Assembly (NCBI RefSeq): GCF_002582035.1
Contig: NZ_NUQE01000035.1
Location: forward strand, 1 to 37,722
Source of the DNA: Bacillus pseudomycoides
GTDB taxonomy: Bacteria > Bacillota > Bacilli > Bacillales > Bacillaceae_G
Length of the DNA: 37,722 nucleotides
Direction of reading: 5' to 3'
The translations under genes and the position numbers were made by a program. Below, in pieces: positions 7,498-16,989 of the stretch. Under the pieces are notes generated by a model. The model searched no databases. It had not been told where the DNA came from and worked only from the letters and a program-made list of their open reading frames with translations. Each line of letters starts with the position of its first letter. The first letter of the stretch is position 1.

Positions 7498-7862
7498 TTT
7501 GGTTGTGTCATATACGGCTGAACATGGACGATACATAGGTCACGAAATTTTCCTTCTGCAGTTGTAACAATAATAACAGCTCGTCCAGCTTGTATTCCTG
7601 TTACAGTTGCTTTATGCTTTGCGGTATTAATCTCTACGATGTCAGGATTCATGCACGTCCAAATTAGCTCTTGGTTACTTGCTTGAGAAGGAAGGACAGC
7701 TGCGGTGAGTTCTGCGCATTGTCCAGTTTTGAGCTTTAATTTAGCTTTGTGTAGTTGTACGCCAATGACCGGTACAACAGAAGGAACAATTGTAATATGA
7801 GGTGTATCTATTTGTGTCTTAGTGTATGAAGAATCTTTTTGTAGATGAATTGATGATAGCAT
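7494..7862 (-). CDS. Small protein with one Big2 (Ig-like) domain
   Basis: A 122-residue protein. Residues ~35-115 match the bacterial Ig-like group 2 pattern: LKLKTGQCAELTAAVLPSQASNQELIWTCMNPDIVEIN, then KATVTGIQAGRAVIIVTT and a final beta strand. Such domains usually belong to surface proteins, but here there is no signal peptide, no LPxTG and no membrane segment, so it may act inside the cell or in the spore. A GGGAG site precedes the ATG. Function unknown; the domain call is good. Confidence 0.7.
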   Translation of the reverse strand: MLSSIHLQKDSSYTKTQIDTPHITIVPSVVPVIGVQLHKAKLKLKTGQCAELTAAVLPSQASNQELIWTCMNPDIVEINTAKHKATVTGIQAGRAVIIVTTAEGKFRDLCIVHVQPYMTQPK

Positions 7863-7979
7863 ATGAGCAGTCTCCCTTCTGTATAATGTCCTTAGTTATA
7901 CTATATACAAAAAATGTTAGGCTTAATTTAAGATAACATAAAGAATTTGTTAATTTCCAGAAAATTCAGTTTAGAAACA

Positions 7980-8028
7980 AAAAAATAATCCCTGCTTCTA
8001 TATAATAGAGGCGGGAATTATTTTTTTT
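7980..8028 (-). terminator. Bidirectional terminator downstream of putP
   Basis: A long inverted repeat (AAAATAATCCCTGCTTCTAT with its G-U/bulged complement ending GGGAATTATTTTTTTT) is flanked by A and T runs on both sides. It lies immediately 3' of putP and also faces the promoter region of the Big2 gene. Confidence 0.75.
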
Positions 8029-8034
8029 ATTAGA

Positions 8035-9498
8035 TTAAGAAGCTATTTTTTCGAATTCTTCAAATTCTTTTTGAACGTTTTCTGATGGCTTTGTTAACAG
8101 ACTTACAATGACAATAGCGAGTAAGCTAGCAGCAAAACCAGGAATCATTTCATACATCATATCTTTTAAAAATTGAAATTGTGTCCACGTAATAACAGTT
8201 GTTGCACCGGCAATCATACCAGCAAGAGCGCCCCATTTCGTCATTCGCTTCCAGTATAGGCTTAATAAAATAACTGGTCCAAATGAAGAACCAAAACCTG
8301 CCCAAGCGTAACCAACAAGTGCTAAAATTGTGTCATTTTGTTTAAAGGCAAGTCCACATGCAATTAACGCAACGACAAGAACTGCCATACGTCCTACAAA
8401 AACAAGTTCGCGGTCCGTTGCACTGCGGCGGAAAAAAGTTCTGTATAAATCTTCTGTGACAGCACTTGATGTAACAAGAAGCTGTGAAGAAATTGTACTC
8501 ATAATGGCAGCTAAAATGGCAGCTAATAAAAAGCCGGTAATGAGTGGGTGGAATAAAATATTTCCAAGCTCAAGGAAAATGGTTTCTGGATCTGCTAATT
8601 TTTCACCGATGCTAGCGTAATAAGCAATCCCAATTAGTCCAGTAAACATTGCGCCGACGACAGAGAATATCATCCAGCTCATTCCGATGCGGCGAGCACT
8701 TTTTAAATCTTTTACAGATGAAATAGCCATAAATCGAACGATAATATGAGGTTGTCCAGCATAACCAAGACCCCAAGCAAATAAAGAAATAATGCCGAGT
8801 ACAGAAGTGCCTTTAAAAATATCTAATAACGTTGGATCGATAGATTGAATCGTATGAAATGCTGATCCAAGACCATTTACATGCATAATTGTTACAGTCG
8901 GAACTAAAACGAGTGCAATGACCATAATAATTCCTTGCACGAAGTCTGTCCAACTTACAGCTAAGAAACCACCAAATAATGTGTAAGCTACAACAACAGC
9001 AGCAACAATGAAAAGTCCCGTATGATAGTCCATCCCAAATGTATTACGGAATAAAACAGCACCTGAAACTAATCCGGAAGATACGTAAAAAGTAAAAAAG
9101 ATCATGATAACAAGTCCGGAAACAAGGCGCAGCATATGAGATTTATCTTGGAAACGATGTTCTAAAAATTCTGGAATTGTAATTGAGTTGTTTGCAAGTT
9201 CAGAGTAGGTGCGTAAGCGAGGAGCGACGTATAGCCAGTTTGCGTAAGCACCGAGTGTTAAGCCAATCGCAATCCAGCTGCTGCTTAGACCTGTTGCAAA
9301 CATAGCACCGGGTAACCCCATTAACAGCCAGCCGCTCATATCAGATGCGCCTGCACTTAGTGCTGTTACTGCAGGACCTAATGTACGCCCGCCAAGCATA
9401 TAATCTGTTAAGTTTGATGTTCGTTTGTAGGCAATGTAGCCAATTACTAACATCCCGATCATATAGATCGAAATTGAAATTAAAATTTGTGTATTCAT
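8035..9498 (-). CDS. putP: Sodium/proline symporter PutP
   Basis: A 487-residue SSS-family symporter with about 13 membrane segments. Family landmarks are YMLGGRTLGPAVTALSAGASDMSGWLLMGLPG near the N-terminus (Na+-site region), GGFLAVSWTDFVQG, the LGYAGQPHIIVRFMA motif, and a central AAILAAIMSTISSQLLVTSSAVTEDLY. It takes up proline with Na+ for nutrition or osmoprotection. The start at 9498 (MNTQILISIS) is preferred because GGAAGGGG lies just upstream; the longer frame adds 14 unrelated basic residues. A single transcript is likely, ending at the terminator at 7980-8028. Confidence 0.92.
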   Translation of the reverse strand: MNTQILISISIYMIGMLVIGYIAYKRTSNLTDYMLGGRTLGPAVTALSAGASDMSGWLLMGLPGAMFATGLSSSWIAIGLTLGAYANWLYVAPRLRTYSELANNSITIPEFLEHRFQDKSHMLRLVSGLVIMIFFTFYVSSGLVSGAVLFRNTFGMDYHTGLFIVAAVVVAYTLFGGFLAVSWTDFVQGIIMVIALVLVPTVTIMHVNGLGSAFHTIQSIDPTLLDIFKGTSVLGIISLFAWGLGYAGQPHIIVRFMAISSVKDLKSARRIGMSWMIFSVVGAMFTGLIGIAYYASIGEKLADPETIFLELGNILFHPLITGFLLAAILAAIMSTISSQLLVTSSAVTEDLYRTFFRRSATDRELVFVGRMAVLVVALIACGLAFKQNDTILALVGYAWAGFGSSFGPVILLSLYWKRMTKWGALAGMIAGATTVITWTQFQFLKDMMYEMIPGFAASLLAIVIVSLLTKPSENVQKEFEEFEKIAS

Positions 9499-9754
9499 GT
9501 AAGTCCCCTTCCTTAAGTTGTATCTTTTGATGTACCCCATAACTATAATTTAGCATGATTACGTATAAAATTCCATACACAAATAAGAATTTTCAGAAAT
9601 ATAAGTGTTTTTTGAGGGCATTTTATTTTTGTGATATAAAATCTTTTGACAATAAACAGCTAGTTTTATAGGGTATTTATTATTTTTACATAAAAACGAG
9701 TTGTTTTATCAATATAACATTTAACGTATAGATAAAAAATTTTTTCGAAAAGTG

Positions 9755-9784
9755 TTGACTTCTAAAAATAGAACGGCATATAAT
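9755..9784 (+). promoter_or_regulatory. Sigma-A promoter of the trp operon
   Basis: TTGACT (9755-9760) and a perfect TATAAT (9779-9784) are separated by 18 bases. Transcription would start near 9791, just ahead of the first T-box stem I. Confidence 0.8.
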
Positions 9785-9796
9785 GAGTTCAAATTT

Positions 9797-10062
9797 AAAA
9801 ACGTAAGCGTTGATGAAGAAGAGTACATATTACAGACATGTCAGAGAGCTGATGGTTGGTGCGAATCAGTATGAAAGTAATATGGAATGGGCTTCGGAGC
9901 TTCCAAACCGAAACGAAAGAAGTAGGCTTTGGCGAAAAGATCTCATCGTTACAAGAGACACGTATTGTATTTCGATACGGAAAAGTGCGTTACTTTTGTA
10001 ACGAATTAAGGTGGCACCACGGGAGTACCCGTCCTTTTTATAGGATGAGTACTCCCTTTTTG
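9797..10062 (+). promoter_or_regulatory. T-box riboswitch 1 of the trp operon, Trp specifier UGG
   Basis: The AGAGAGCTGATGGTTGGTGCGAATCAGT distal region of stem I is present in its conserved form (around 9843-9870). After the upper stem (CATATTAC / GTAATATG) comes GAA followed by UGG at 9888-9890, the specifier. The T-box antiterminator sequence AAGGTGGCACCACG is at 10008-10021, and the competing terminator (GGGAGTAC ... GTACTCCC) is at 10021-10057 with five T. Uncharged tRNA-Trp should favour readthrough to the second T-box. Confidence 0.9.
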
Positions 10063-10087
10063 TGTAGAAAAAAATAAATATGATAAA

Positions 10088-10350
10088 TCGATGAGTAAGA
10101 AGAGTACGTACATTGGAGACGTTCCAGAGAGCCGGGGATAGGTGAGAGCCCGGTGCGGTGCCAAGTACGGAATGGGCTTACGAGAGGTATGCTGAACTAT
10201 AAGTAGGCAACCCGGGTTCCGCCGTTACAAGGATTGGGTATAATATTGTACCTGAAAAAGCGGGATGCTTTGCATCCAACAAGAGGTGGTACCGCGGTAA
10301 ATTTATCGTCCTCTGCATATTCCAATATATGCAGGGGACTTTTTTATTTT
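10088..10350 (+). promoter_or_regulatory. T-box riboswitch 2 of the trp operon, Trp specifier UGG
   Basis: A second complete T-box leader. The upper stem (CGTAC / GTACG) is followed by GAA and UGG at 10173-10175. The antiterminator motif AGAGGTGGTACCGCGG is at 10282-10297, and the terminator stem (GTCCTCTGCATAT with ATATGCAGGGGAC) ends in TTTTTTA near 10346. The trpE ATG is only about 24 bases beyond. Together with T-box 1 it makes two serial tRNA-Trp checkpoints. Confidence 0.9.
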
Positions 10351-10369
10351 AGATAGAGAGGTGACAGTG

Positions 10370-11788
10370 ATGATAACGAAAGAACAATTTATGATGCGAA
10401 AACAACAAGGGAAAACCTTTCTTGTTATTCAAGAAGAAGAAGGCGATAGTTTGACACCGATTGCTTTATATCGCCGTATGAAGGGTGAGAAAAAATTTTT
10501 ACTTGAAAGCTCGCAGCTTCATCAAGATAAAGGCCGTTATTCCTATTTAGGGTCCAATCCTTACGGAGAAATCAAAAGTATTGGCAAGGAAGTAGAGATT
10601 ACGATAAATGGTATGACTGAAAAGGTAAACGGAAACGTATTAAAGGAACTAGAAAGAATACTTGCACCAAGTAAAGTTGATAGTCCATTTCCATTTTGCG
10701 GAGGAGCAGTTGGCTATATTGGTTATGATGTCATTCGGCAATACGAAGATATTGGAGAAATGCTCTCCGATCCATTAAATATTCCAGAAATACATGTTCT
10801 GCTTTATCGTATGTTTGTTGTGTATGATCATGTACGACAAAAGCTATCGTTTGTATATGTGTATCAAGGAAATGATACGGACTCGTATGAAGAAGTTTAC
10901 GAGCAGCTGCAAGTATATAAACAGGAATTGTTACATGAATCAGAAGAACATATGAAAGAGCTGTGTGCTTCCTTATCGTTTACATCTTCTGTAACAGAAG
11001 CAAGGTTTTACGAAATGGTTGAACAGGCAAAGGAACATATTCGAGCAGGAGATATCTTTCAAGTTGTGTTATCGCAGCGTTTGCAAAGTGATTTTGCAGG
11101 GAATCCATTTGCATTATATCGCCGGCTTCGCACTGCGAATCCATCTCCTTATATGTTTTATATTGATTTTCAAGATTACGTCGTACTCGGTTCTTCACCG
11201 GAAAGCCTGCTTTCTGTACGAGATGAAAAAGTGATGACAAACCCAATTGCAGGAACAAGGCCGCGCGGAAAAACGAAAGAAGAGGATGAAAAGATAGCGC
11301 AAGAGCTGCTTGCAAACGAGAAGGAGCGAGCGGAGCATATGATGCTTGTGGATTTAGGACGTAATGATATTGGAAGGGTAAGTGAGATCGGTTCAGTTCA
11401 ATTAGATAAATATATGAAAATCGAGAAGTATTCACATGTGATGCATATTGTATCTGAAGTTTCCGGAACATTGCGAAAAAACACGAACTGCTTTGATGCG
11501 TTAGCGTATTGCTTGCCAGCAGGAACTGTATCAGGAGCTCCAAAAATTAGAGCGATGGAAATTATAAATGAGTTAGAAACAGAAAAACGAAATGTGTATG
11601 CCGGAGCAGTTGGTTATATTTCTTTCTCGGGGAACATGGATATGGCACTTGCGATACGGACAATGGTTGTAAAAGATGAAAAAGCATATGTACAGGCAGG
11701 GGCTGGTATTGTATATGATTCGAATCCCGTAGCCGAATATGAAGAAACATTAAATAAAGCAAAAGCGCTCTTGGAGGTCATGAAATGA
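10370..11788 (+). CDS. trpE: Anthranilate synthase component I
   Basis: The 472-residue chorismate-using subunit makes anthranilate with TrpG. The tryptophan feedback motif LLESS (in KKFLLESSQLHQDKGRYSYLG) is intact near residue 45, so feedback inhibition is expected. The chorismate-binding C-terminal half carries GDIFQVVLSQRL, GSSPESLL, NPIAGTRPRG, MLVDLGRNDIGRV and LPAGTVSGAPKIRAMEII. The ATG at 10370 follows GAGAGGTG; the GTG at 10361 lies inside that site. Its stop overlaps the trpG start (ATGA), implying translational coupling. Regulated by the two T-boxes. Confidence 0.96.
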   Translation: MITKEQFMMRKQQGKTFLVIQEEEGDSLTPIALYRRMKGEKKFLLESSQLHQDKGRYSYLGSNPYGEIKSIGKEVEITINGMTEKVNGNVLKELERILAPSKVDSPFPFCGGAVGYIGYDVIRQYEDIGEMLSDPLNIPEIHVLLYRMFVVYDHVRQKLSFVYVYQGNDTDSYEEVYEQLQVYKQELLHESEEHMKELCASLSFTSSVTEARFYEMVEQAKEHIRAGDIFQVVLSQRLQSDFAGNPFALYRRLRTANPSPYMFYIDFQDYVVLGSSPESLLSVRDEKVMTNPIAGTRPRGKTKEEDEKIAQELLANEKERAEHMMLVDLGRNDIGRVSEIGSVQLDKYMKIEKYSHVMHIVSEVSGTLRKNTNCFDALAYCLPAGTVSGAPKIRAMEIINELETEKRNVYAGAVGYISFSGNMDMALAIRTMVVKDEKAYVQAGAGIVYDSNPVAEYEETLNKAKALLEVMK

Positions 11789-12372
11789 TTGTTCTCATTG
11801 ATAATTATGATTCATTCACATACAACTTGTATCAATTGTTAGGTTCCAGTGCAGAGAACATCGTTGTACTACGTAATGATAAAGTGATGATCAAAGAATT
11901 AGAGGAAATGAAGCCGCAAGCAATTATTCTTTCGCCAGGACCTGGAAGACCAGAAGATGCAGGGATTTGTATTGAAGTGATTCAACATTTTTATAAAAGT
12001 ATTCCGATTCTCGGTATTTGTCTAGGACATCAAGCGATTGTTACTGCTTTTGGCGGAGAAATTGTTCAAGCAGAGAGGATAAAACATGGGAAAACATCAC
12101 TCGTGAAACATAATGGAACATCCATATTCTCATATGTAAAACAGCCGCTAACAGCAATGCGTTACCATTCACTCGTAGCAGAGCAGCATACTCTTCCTAC
12201 TTGTTTTGATGTATTAGCGACAGCGATGGATGACGGAGAAATCATGGCAGTTCGTCATAACTATTATCCGCTTTTCGGATTACAGTTTCATCCGGAATCA
12301 ATTGCAACTGAAGAAGGCGGGAAATTAATACAGGCATTTTTATCTAATGTGAAAGAGGTGGAGAGAGTATGA
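11785..12372 (+). CDS. trpG: Anthranilate synthase component II (glutamine amidotransferase)
   Basis: A 195-residue class I glutamine amidotransferase that feeds ammonia to TrpE. The catalytic triad is visible: Cys79 in GICLGHQ, and His169/Glu171 in FHPES; the oxyanion loop [11 protein letters not shown] is present. B. subtilis uses PabA, encoded in the folate operon, for this role, whereas here a dedicated trpG is inside the operon. It may or may not also serve folate synthesis. It overlaps trpE by 4 bases and trpD by 4 bases. Confidence 0.95.
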   Translation: MIVLIDNYDSFTYNLYQLLGSSAENIVVLRNDKVMIKELEEMKPQAIILSPGPGRPEDAGICIEVIQHFYKSIPILGICLGHQAIVTAFGGEIVQAERIKHGKTSLVKHNGTSIFSYVKQPLTAMRYHSLVAEQHTLPTCFDVLATAMDDGEIMAVRHNYYPLFGLQFHPESIATEEGGKLIQAFLSNVKEVERV

Positions 12373-13394
12373 ACAGTTATCTTCGAAAGTTAGTAGAGAG
12401 GCAGAATTTAACGGAACATGAAATGTATGAAGCGGGTATTGCGCTATTAAGCGAGGAGATTTTAGAGAGTGAAATTGCTGCTTTTTTAGCATTGTTAAAA
12501 GCAAAGGGTGAAACGGCAGATGAAATATACGGTCTTGTTCGCGCTCTTCGTGAAAAAGCATTGCCATTTTCTCATCATATTGTAGGTGCGATGGACAATT
12601 GCGGAACAGGCGGTGATGGGGCGCAAACATTTAATGTGAGTACAACATCAGCCTTCGTACTTGCCGGTGCAGGCGTAAAAATTGCGAAACATGGCAACCG
12701 CGCCGTTTCTAGTAAAACGGGAAGTGCGGATTTATTAGAAGAGCTCGGTGTGAACATTGCATGTTCGCCGAAGAAAATTGATTATTTGTTAGAGAAAGTC
12801 GGGATTGCCTTTCTATTTGCACCGGCGATGCATCCAGCACTGCGCCGCATTATGAAAGTAAGAAAAGAATTAAATGTCCCAACAATCTTTAATTTGATTG
12901 GGCCACTTACAAATCCAATTGACTTAGAAACACAGTTCGTTGGTATTTATAAACGAGAGATGTTATTTCCAGTAGCAGAGGTACTACAAAAGCTTGGCAG
13001 AAAACAAGCAATTGTTGTAAATGGGAGTGGATTTTTAGATGAAGCATCTTTGCAAGGAGAAAATCATGTAGCGATTTTAAAAGATAACAAGATTATCGAA
13101 GTGAGTATTTCTCCAGAAGAGTATGGATTTTCAAGTGTGAAAAACGAAGCGATTCGAGGCGGAGATGCAAAGGAAAATGCCAATATTACATTAAATGTGC
13201 TGCAGGGAGAAGACAGTGTATACCGTGATACGGTGTTATTTAATGCAGGTCTTGCTCTTTTTGCAAACGGAAAAGCAAGGACAATTGAAGATGGCATTCG
13301 CTTAGCGGCTCATAGTATTGATTCTGGAAAGGCGTTAGAAAAATTAAATCTATTGATCGCTGCAAGTAATCAAAAGCTAGAGAGGGTGAACTAA
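12369..13394 (+). CDS. trpD: Anthranilate phosphoribosyltransferase
   Basis: The 341-residue enzyme transfers phosphoribosyl from PRPP to anthranilate. The signature [49 protein letters not shown] covers the PRPP site and anthranilate-binding residues; NLIGPLTNP follows. Length is normal for the family. The ATG overlaps the trpG stop (ATGA), and the stop is followed directly by trpC. Confidence 0.96.
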   Translation: MNSYLRKLVERQNLTEHEMYEAGIALLSEEILESEIAAFLALLKAKGETADEIYGLVRALREKALPFSHHIVGAMDNCGTGGDGAQTFNVSTTSAFVLAGAGVKIAKHGNRAVSSKTGSADLLEELGVNIACSPKKIDYLLEKVGIAFLFAPAMHPALRRIMKVRKELNVPTIFNLIGPLTNPIDLETQFVGIYKREMLFPVAEVLQKLGRKQAIVVNGSGFLDEASLQGENHVAILKDNKIIEVSISPEEYGFSSVKNEAIRGGDAKENANITLNVLQGEDSVYRDTVLFNAGLALFANGKARTIEDGIRLAAHSIDSGKALEKLNLLIAASNQKLERVN

Positions 13395-14156
13395 ATGGAA
13401 ACCATTTTAACAAAAATTATCGGGCAAAAAAAGAAAGAAGTAGCGGTGCTATATGAAACATATACACCAGTGAAGGAAACTCGTAAGTCGTATTCCCTTG
13501 TAGAAGCGCTGCAGCAATTTACTGTAATTGCAGAAATAAAACGTGCTTCACCATCTAAAGGGGATATCAACTTACATGTTGATGTCGTTAAACAAGCTCA
13601 GCTCTATGAAACAAATGGTGCAGGAGCAATCTCTGTTTTAACAGATGGTCAATTTTTTAAGGGATCTTTTCATGATTTAGAAACGGCAAGAGCGCATGTG
13701 AATGTACCGCTTTTATGTAAAGACTTTATCATTGATAGCATCCAGATTGATCGGGCATATGAAGCGGGAGCAAATCTCATTTTACTCATTGTTGCTGCAT
13801 TAACAAAGGAAAAATTATTTGAGCTGTATGAGTATGTAAAGGAGCTTGGCTTAGAAGCAATTGTAGAGATTCATAATGAAGAGGAGTTAGAAACGGCATT
13901 AGAGCTAAATCCTGACGTCGTTGGAGTAAACAATCGAAACTTGAAAACATTTGAAGTTGATTTAAGTACAACGGAACAGCTCGGGAAACGGTTAAATGAA
14001 CAAAACGTATTTTGGATTAGCGAGAGCGGTATTCATACGAAAGAAGATATTGTACGTGTTAGGAAAGCTGGTGCAAAAGGAATTCTTGTCGGAGAAGCGT
14101 TTATGACAGCACCGTCTGTCGGAGATTTTTTTCAATCGTTGCAGGTGACGATATGA
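13395..14156 (+). CDS. trpC: Indole-3-glycerol phosphate synthase
   Basis: A 253-residue TIM-barrel enzyme. Visible active-site blocks are [15 protein letters not shown] (Lys and phosphate contacts), [81 protein letters not shown] and GILVGEAFM. It begins at the base after the trpD stop and its stop overlaps the trpF start (ATGA). It converts CdRP to indoleglycerol phosphate. Confidence 0.96.
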   Translation: METILTKIIGQKKKEVAVLYETYTPVKETRKSYSLVEALQQFTVIAEIKRASPSKGDINLHVDVVKQAQLYETNGAGAISVLTDGQFFKGSFHDLETARAHVNVPLLCKDFIIDSIQIDRAYEAGANLILLIVAALTKEKLFELYEYVKELGLEAIVEIHNEEELETALELNPDVVGVNNRNLKTFEVDLSTTEQLGKRLNEQNVFWISESGIHTKEDIVRVRKAGAKGILVGEAFMTAPSVGDFFQSLQVTI

Positions 14157-14755
14157 AAGTAAAGGTTTGCGGTATTACCGACATCGAAACAGCAAAAAAC
14201 GCCTGTGAATACGGCGCTGATGCTATCGGATTTGTATTTGCGAAAAGTAAGCGGGAAATTGCGCCAGAGCAGGCAAAGCAAATTATCGAAGAACTTCCGG
14301 AGAGTGTGATGAAAGTTGGCGTTTTCGTAAATGAGTCAGTCGACGTGATCCAGAAAATCGCAACATATTGTGGTTTAACACATGTACAACTGCATGGGGA
14401 TGAAGAAAATCATCATATTAGAAGATTGAATATTCCGTCTATAAAAGCGATTGGTGTAAGTTCGAGCGAAGATATAAAACGAGCACAAGAATATGAAACT
14501 GATTTTATATTATTTGATAGCCCAAAAGAAAAATTTCACGGTGGAAATGGTAAAACATTTTCATGGGAGTTATTACGGTCAAATACCATTGGAAAAAAAT
14601 ATATATTAGCTGGTGGGTTACATCTTGAAAATATTACAAAAGCGATTGAAATCGTTCAGCCATATATGCTTGACGTGAGCAGCGGTGTCGAAACGGATGG
14701 TAAAAAAGATATCGAGAAAATAAAAAAATTTATAACGAAAGCGAAGGAGTGTTAA
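14153..14755 (+). CDS. trpF: Phosphoribosylanthranilate isomerase
   Basis: A 200-residue TIM barrel. The catalytic Cys is in VKVCGIT near residue 7, and the catalytic Asp is in FDSP; the phosphate-binding end is [11 protein letters not shown] and [14 protein letters not shown]. It catalyses the Amadori rearrangement between TrpD and TrpC steps and is a separate gene rather than a trpC fusion. The stop codon lies two bases before the trpB ATG, whose ribosome-binding site is inside the trpF tail. Confidence 0.95.
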   Translation: MKVKVCGITDIETAKNACEYGADAIGFVFAKSKREIAPEQAKQIIEELPESVMKVGVFVNESVDVIQKIATYCGLTHVQLHGDEENHHIRRLNIPSIKAIGVSSSEDIKRAQEYETDFILFDSPKEKFHGGNGKTFSWELLRSNTIGKKYILAGGLHLENITKAIEIVQPYMLDVSSGVETDGKKDIEKIKKFITKAKEC

Positions 14756-14757
14756 AG

Positions 14758-15951
14758 ATGAAATATGCATATCCAGATGAAAAAGGACATTACGGTATTT
14801 ATGGAGGACGTTACGTTCCAGAAACGTTAATGCAGTCTGTTTTAGAGTTAGAAGAAGCATATAAAGAAGCAATGCAAGATGAAGCATTTGGGCAAGAGTT
14901 AGAGCATTATTTACAAACATATGTCGGAAGAGAAACACCTCTGTATTTTGCGGAAAATCTTACGAAGTATTGCGGCGGAGCAAAAATTTATTTAAAGCGA
15001 GAAGATTTAAATCATACAGGAGCTCATAAAATTAACAACACAATTGGGCAGGCGCTTCTTGCAGTGCGAATGGGTAAGAAAAAAGTTGTGGCTGAAACTG
15101 GGGCAGGGCAGCACGGAGTAGCAACAGCAACTGTATGTGCCCTGCTCGGTTTAGAGTGCGTTATTTTCATGGGAGAAGAGGATGTAAAACGCCAAAAATT
15201 AAATGTATTTCGGATGGAACTATTAGGTGCGAAAGTTGAAAGCGTCGCAGCAGGAAGCGGGACGTTAAAGGATGCCGTAAATGAGGCACTTCGTTACTGG
15301 GTTGCACATGTACATGATACGCATTATGTGATGGGATCTGTTCTTGGGCCGCATCCGTTTCCACAAATCGTACGTGATTTTCAAAGTGTGATTGGTAAGG
15401 AAACGAAGAAGCAATATACGGAGTTAGAAGGGAAATTACCAGAAGCGGTTGTAGCTTGCATTGGCGGCGGCAGTAATGCGATGGGAATGTTTTATCCATT
15501 TGTACAAGATGAAGAAGTTGCTCTTTACGGCGTAGAAGCAGCCGGTAAAGGGGTTCATACAGAGAAGCATGCGGCAACATTAACGAAAGGAAGCGTCGGT
15601 GTCCTGCATGGATCTATGATGTATCTTCTGCAAAATGAAGAAGGACAAATTCAAGAAGCGCACTCTATTTCTGCAGGGCTGGATTACCCAGGGGTTGGGC
15701 CGGAACATAGCTTATTAAAAGACATTGGCCGTGTATCGTATCATTCGATAACAGATGAAGAAGCGCTGCATGCTTTTCAGCTGTTAACGAAAAAAGAAGG
15801 GATTATCCCAGCATTAGAAAGCTCACATGCTGTGGCATATGCACTTAAATTAGCGCCAACTATGAAAAGTGATGAGGGACTTGTTATTTGTTTATCTGGG
15901 CGCGGGGATAAAGATGTTGAAAGTATAAAACGTTATATGGAAGAGGTGTAA
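14758..15951 (+). CDS. trpB: Tryptophan synthase beta chain
   Basis: The 397-residue PLP enzyme joins indole and serine. The PLP lysine is Lys91 in [14 protein letters not shown]; the phosphate loop is [26 protein letters not shown] and the C-terminal CLSGRGDKD block are intact. The ATG at 14758 is preferred over the upstream GTG (14749), which lies within the AAGGAG site. It partners with TrpA, encoded next, in the alpha2-beta2 complex. It is a TrpB1-type protein judging by length and motifs. Confidence 0.96.
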   Translation: MKYAYPDEKGHYGIYGGRYVPETLMQSVLELEEAYKEAMQDEAFGQELEHYLQTYVGRETPLYFAENLTKYCGGAKIYLKREDLNHTGAHKINNTIGQALLAVRMGKKKVVAETGAGQHGVATATVCALLGLECVIFMGEEDVKRQKLNVFRMELLGAKVESVAAGSGTLKDAVNEALRYWVAHVHDTHYVMGSVLGPHPFPQIVRDFQSVIGKETKKQYTELEGKLPEAVVACIGGGSNAMGMFYPFVQDEEVALYGVEAAGKGVHTEKHAATLTKGSVGVLHGSMMYLLQNEEGQIQEAHSISAGLDYPGVGPEHSLLKDIGRVSYHSITDEEALHAFQLLTKKEGIIPALESSHAVAYALKLAPTMKSDEGLVICLSGRGDKDVESIKRYMEEV

Positions 15952-15954
15952 TTG

Positions 15955-16707
15955 ATGGGAGTAGAAAGAATTACTGCAGCGTTTCAAAATGGAAAAAAAG
16001 CATTCATCCCGTACGTAATGGGAGGAGATGGCGATTTACAAGAACAAATTCGTTTTTTAGATGAAGCTGGGGCAAGTATTGTTGAAATTGGCATTCCTTT
16101 TTCTGATCCAGTTGCAGATGGACCGACGATTCAAAGGGCGGGAAAACGAGCGTTAGAAAACGGAACAACGTTAGAAGGAATTTTTCAAGCACTAGCGGAA
16201 GTGAGAAGAGAAGTTCAAATCCCATTTGTATTAATGACATATTTCAATCCTATTTTAGCGTTCGGAAAAGAACGTTTTATAGGAAGGTGTATTGAAGCAG
16301 GTGTCGATGGGATTATTGTTCCAGACCTTCCATATGAAGAACAAGATATAATTGCACCGCTATTGCATCGGGCACATATTGCTCTTATTCCGCTTGTAAC
16401 AGTAACGAGTCCAATTGAACGAATTGAAAAGATCACAAGCGAATCACAAGGGTTTGTATATGCTGTTACAGTAGCAGGTGTAACTGGAGTACGACGCGAT
16501 TTCGAGCAAGAATTGCAAACCTACTTAGAAAAGGTGAAAGCGCATGTTCAGCTTCCAGTTGTTGCAGGATTTGGCATATCAACAACGGAGCAAATAGAAG
16601 AAATGATTAAAGTATGTGACGGAGTTGTGGTCGGAAGTAAAGTGATTGAGCTGTTAGAAAATGAAAGGCGAGATGAAATTCGTGAGCTTATTGCTGCGGT
16701 GGAATAA
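15955..16707 (+). CDS. trpA: Tryptophan synthase alpha chain
   Basis: A 250-residue TIM barrel that cleaves indoleglycerol phosphate to indole. Catalytic residues are Glu44 in [10 protein letters not shown] and Asp55 in [16 protein letters not shown] and VVAGFGIST contact phosphate. The ATG at 15955 follows AAGAGGTG in the trpB tail (the TTG three bases earlier is less likely). The stop codon TAA lies in the ATAAA that borders a bcr1 insertion, so this element lies directly after the coding frame and before the operon terminator. Confidence 0.95.
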   Translation: MGVERITAAFQNGKKAFIPYVMGGDGDLQEQIRFLDEAGASIVEIGIPFSDPVADGPTIQRAGKRALENGTTLEGIFQALAEVRREVQIPFVLMTYFNPILAFGKERFIGRCIEAGVDGIIVPDLPYEEQDIIAPLLHRAHIALIPLVTVTSPIERIEKITSESQGFVYAVTVAGVTGVRRDFEQELQTYLEKVKAHVQLPVVAGFGISTTEQIEEMIKVCDGVVVGSKVIELLENERRDEIRELIAAVE

Positions 16708-16856
16708 AGTGAAACTTTCGTCAGAGGGGGGCTTTATCCCCTCTGACGGTTAGTTGAACCAATCGGGCTTTTACGGACAGTTATCCCCCACTTAACTTCT
16801 TTATTTTTCTCTGCATCTTGAGGTGGGGGCTTACTGCCCGCGAATAGCGGGATAGA
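16704..16856 (-). mobile_element. bcr1 element, complete copy C
   Basis: A 153-bp copy in reverse orientation, between ATAAA (16704-16708, containing the trpA stop) and a degenerate ATAGA (16852-16856). The terminal hairpin has arms GTCAGAGGGG and CCCCTCTGAC, which differ from copies A and D in both arms in a base-pair-preserving way. The linker (GGTTAGTTGAACCAATCGGG), central stem and left hairpin (CCCGCGAATAGCGGG) are present. Confidence 0.85.
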
Positions 16857-16860
16857 AGGG

Positions 16861-16891
16861 AGAGGCTGTTATTAAGGCAGCTTCTTTTTTG
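16861..16891 (+). terminator. Terminator of the trp operon
   Basis: AGAGGCTG (16861-16868) pairs with CAGCTTCT (16878-16885), followed by TTTTTG. It lies 154 bases after the trpA stop because the bcr1 copy sits between them. Confidence 0.7.
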
Positions 16892-16924
16892 TATTATTGC
16901 TGATAAAAAATCAATTTAAATTAA

Positions 16925-16952
16925 TTGAAAATTCTTTCTTCTATTATATAAT
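16925..16952 (+). promoter_or_regulatory. Probable sigma-A promoter of the lactate permease gene
   Basis: TTGAAA (16925-16930) and TATAAT (16947-16952) are 16 bases apart, placing the transcript start about 30 bases before the preferred ATG. Confidence 0.55.
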
Positions 16953-16989
16953 AGTTACAATTGTATTTTCCGAGAAAAGAGATGATTGT

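Noticed and set aside
10980-11543. 187-codon open frame on the minus strand inside trpE
   Set aside because: It is antisense to an unmistakable trpE, has no ribosome-binding site and gives a low-complexity Leu/His/Ser-rich product. It is a shadow frame.
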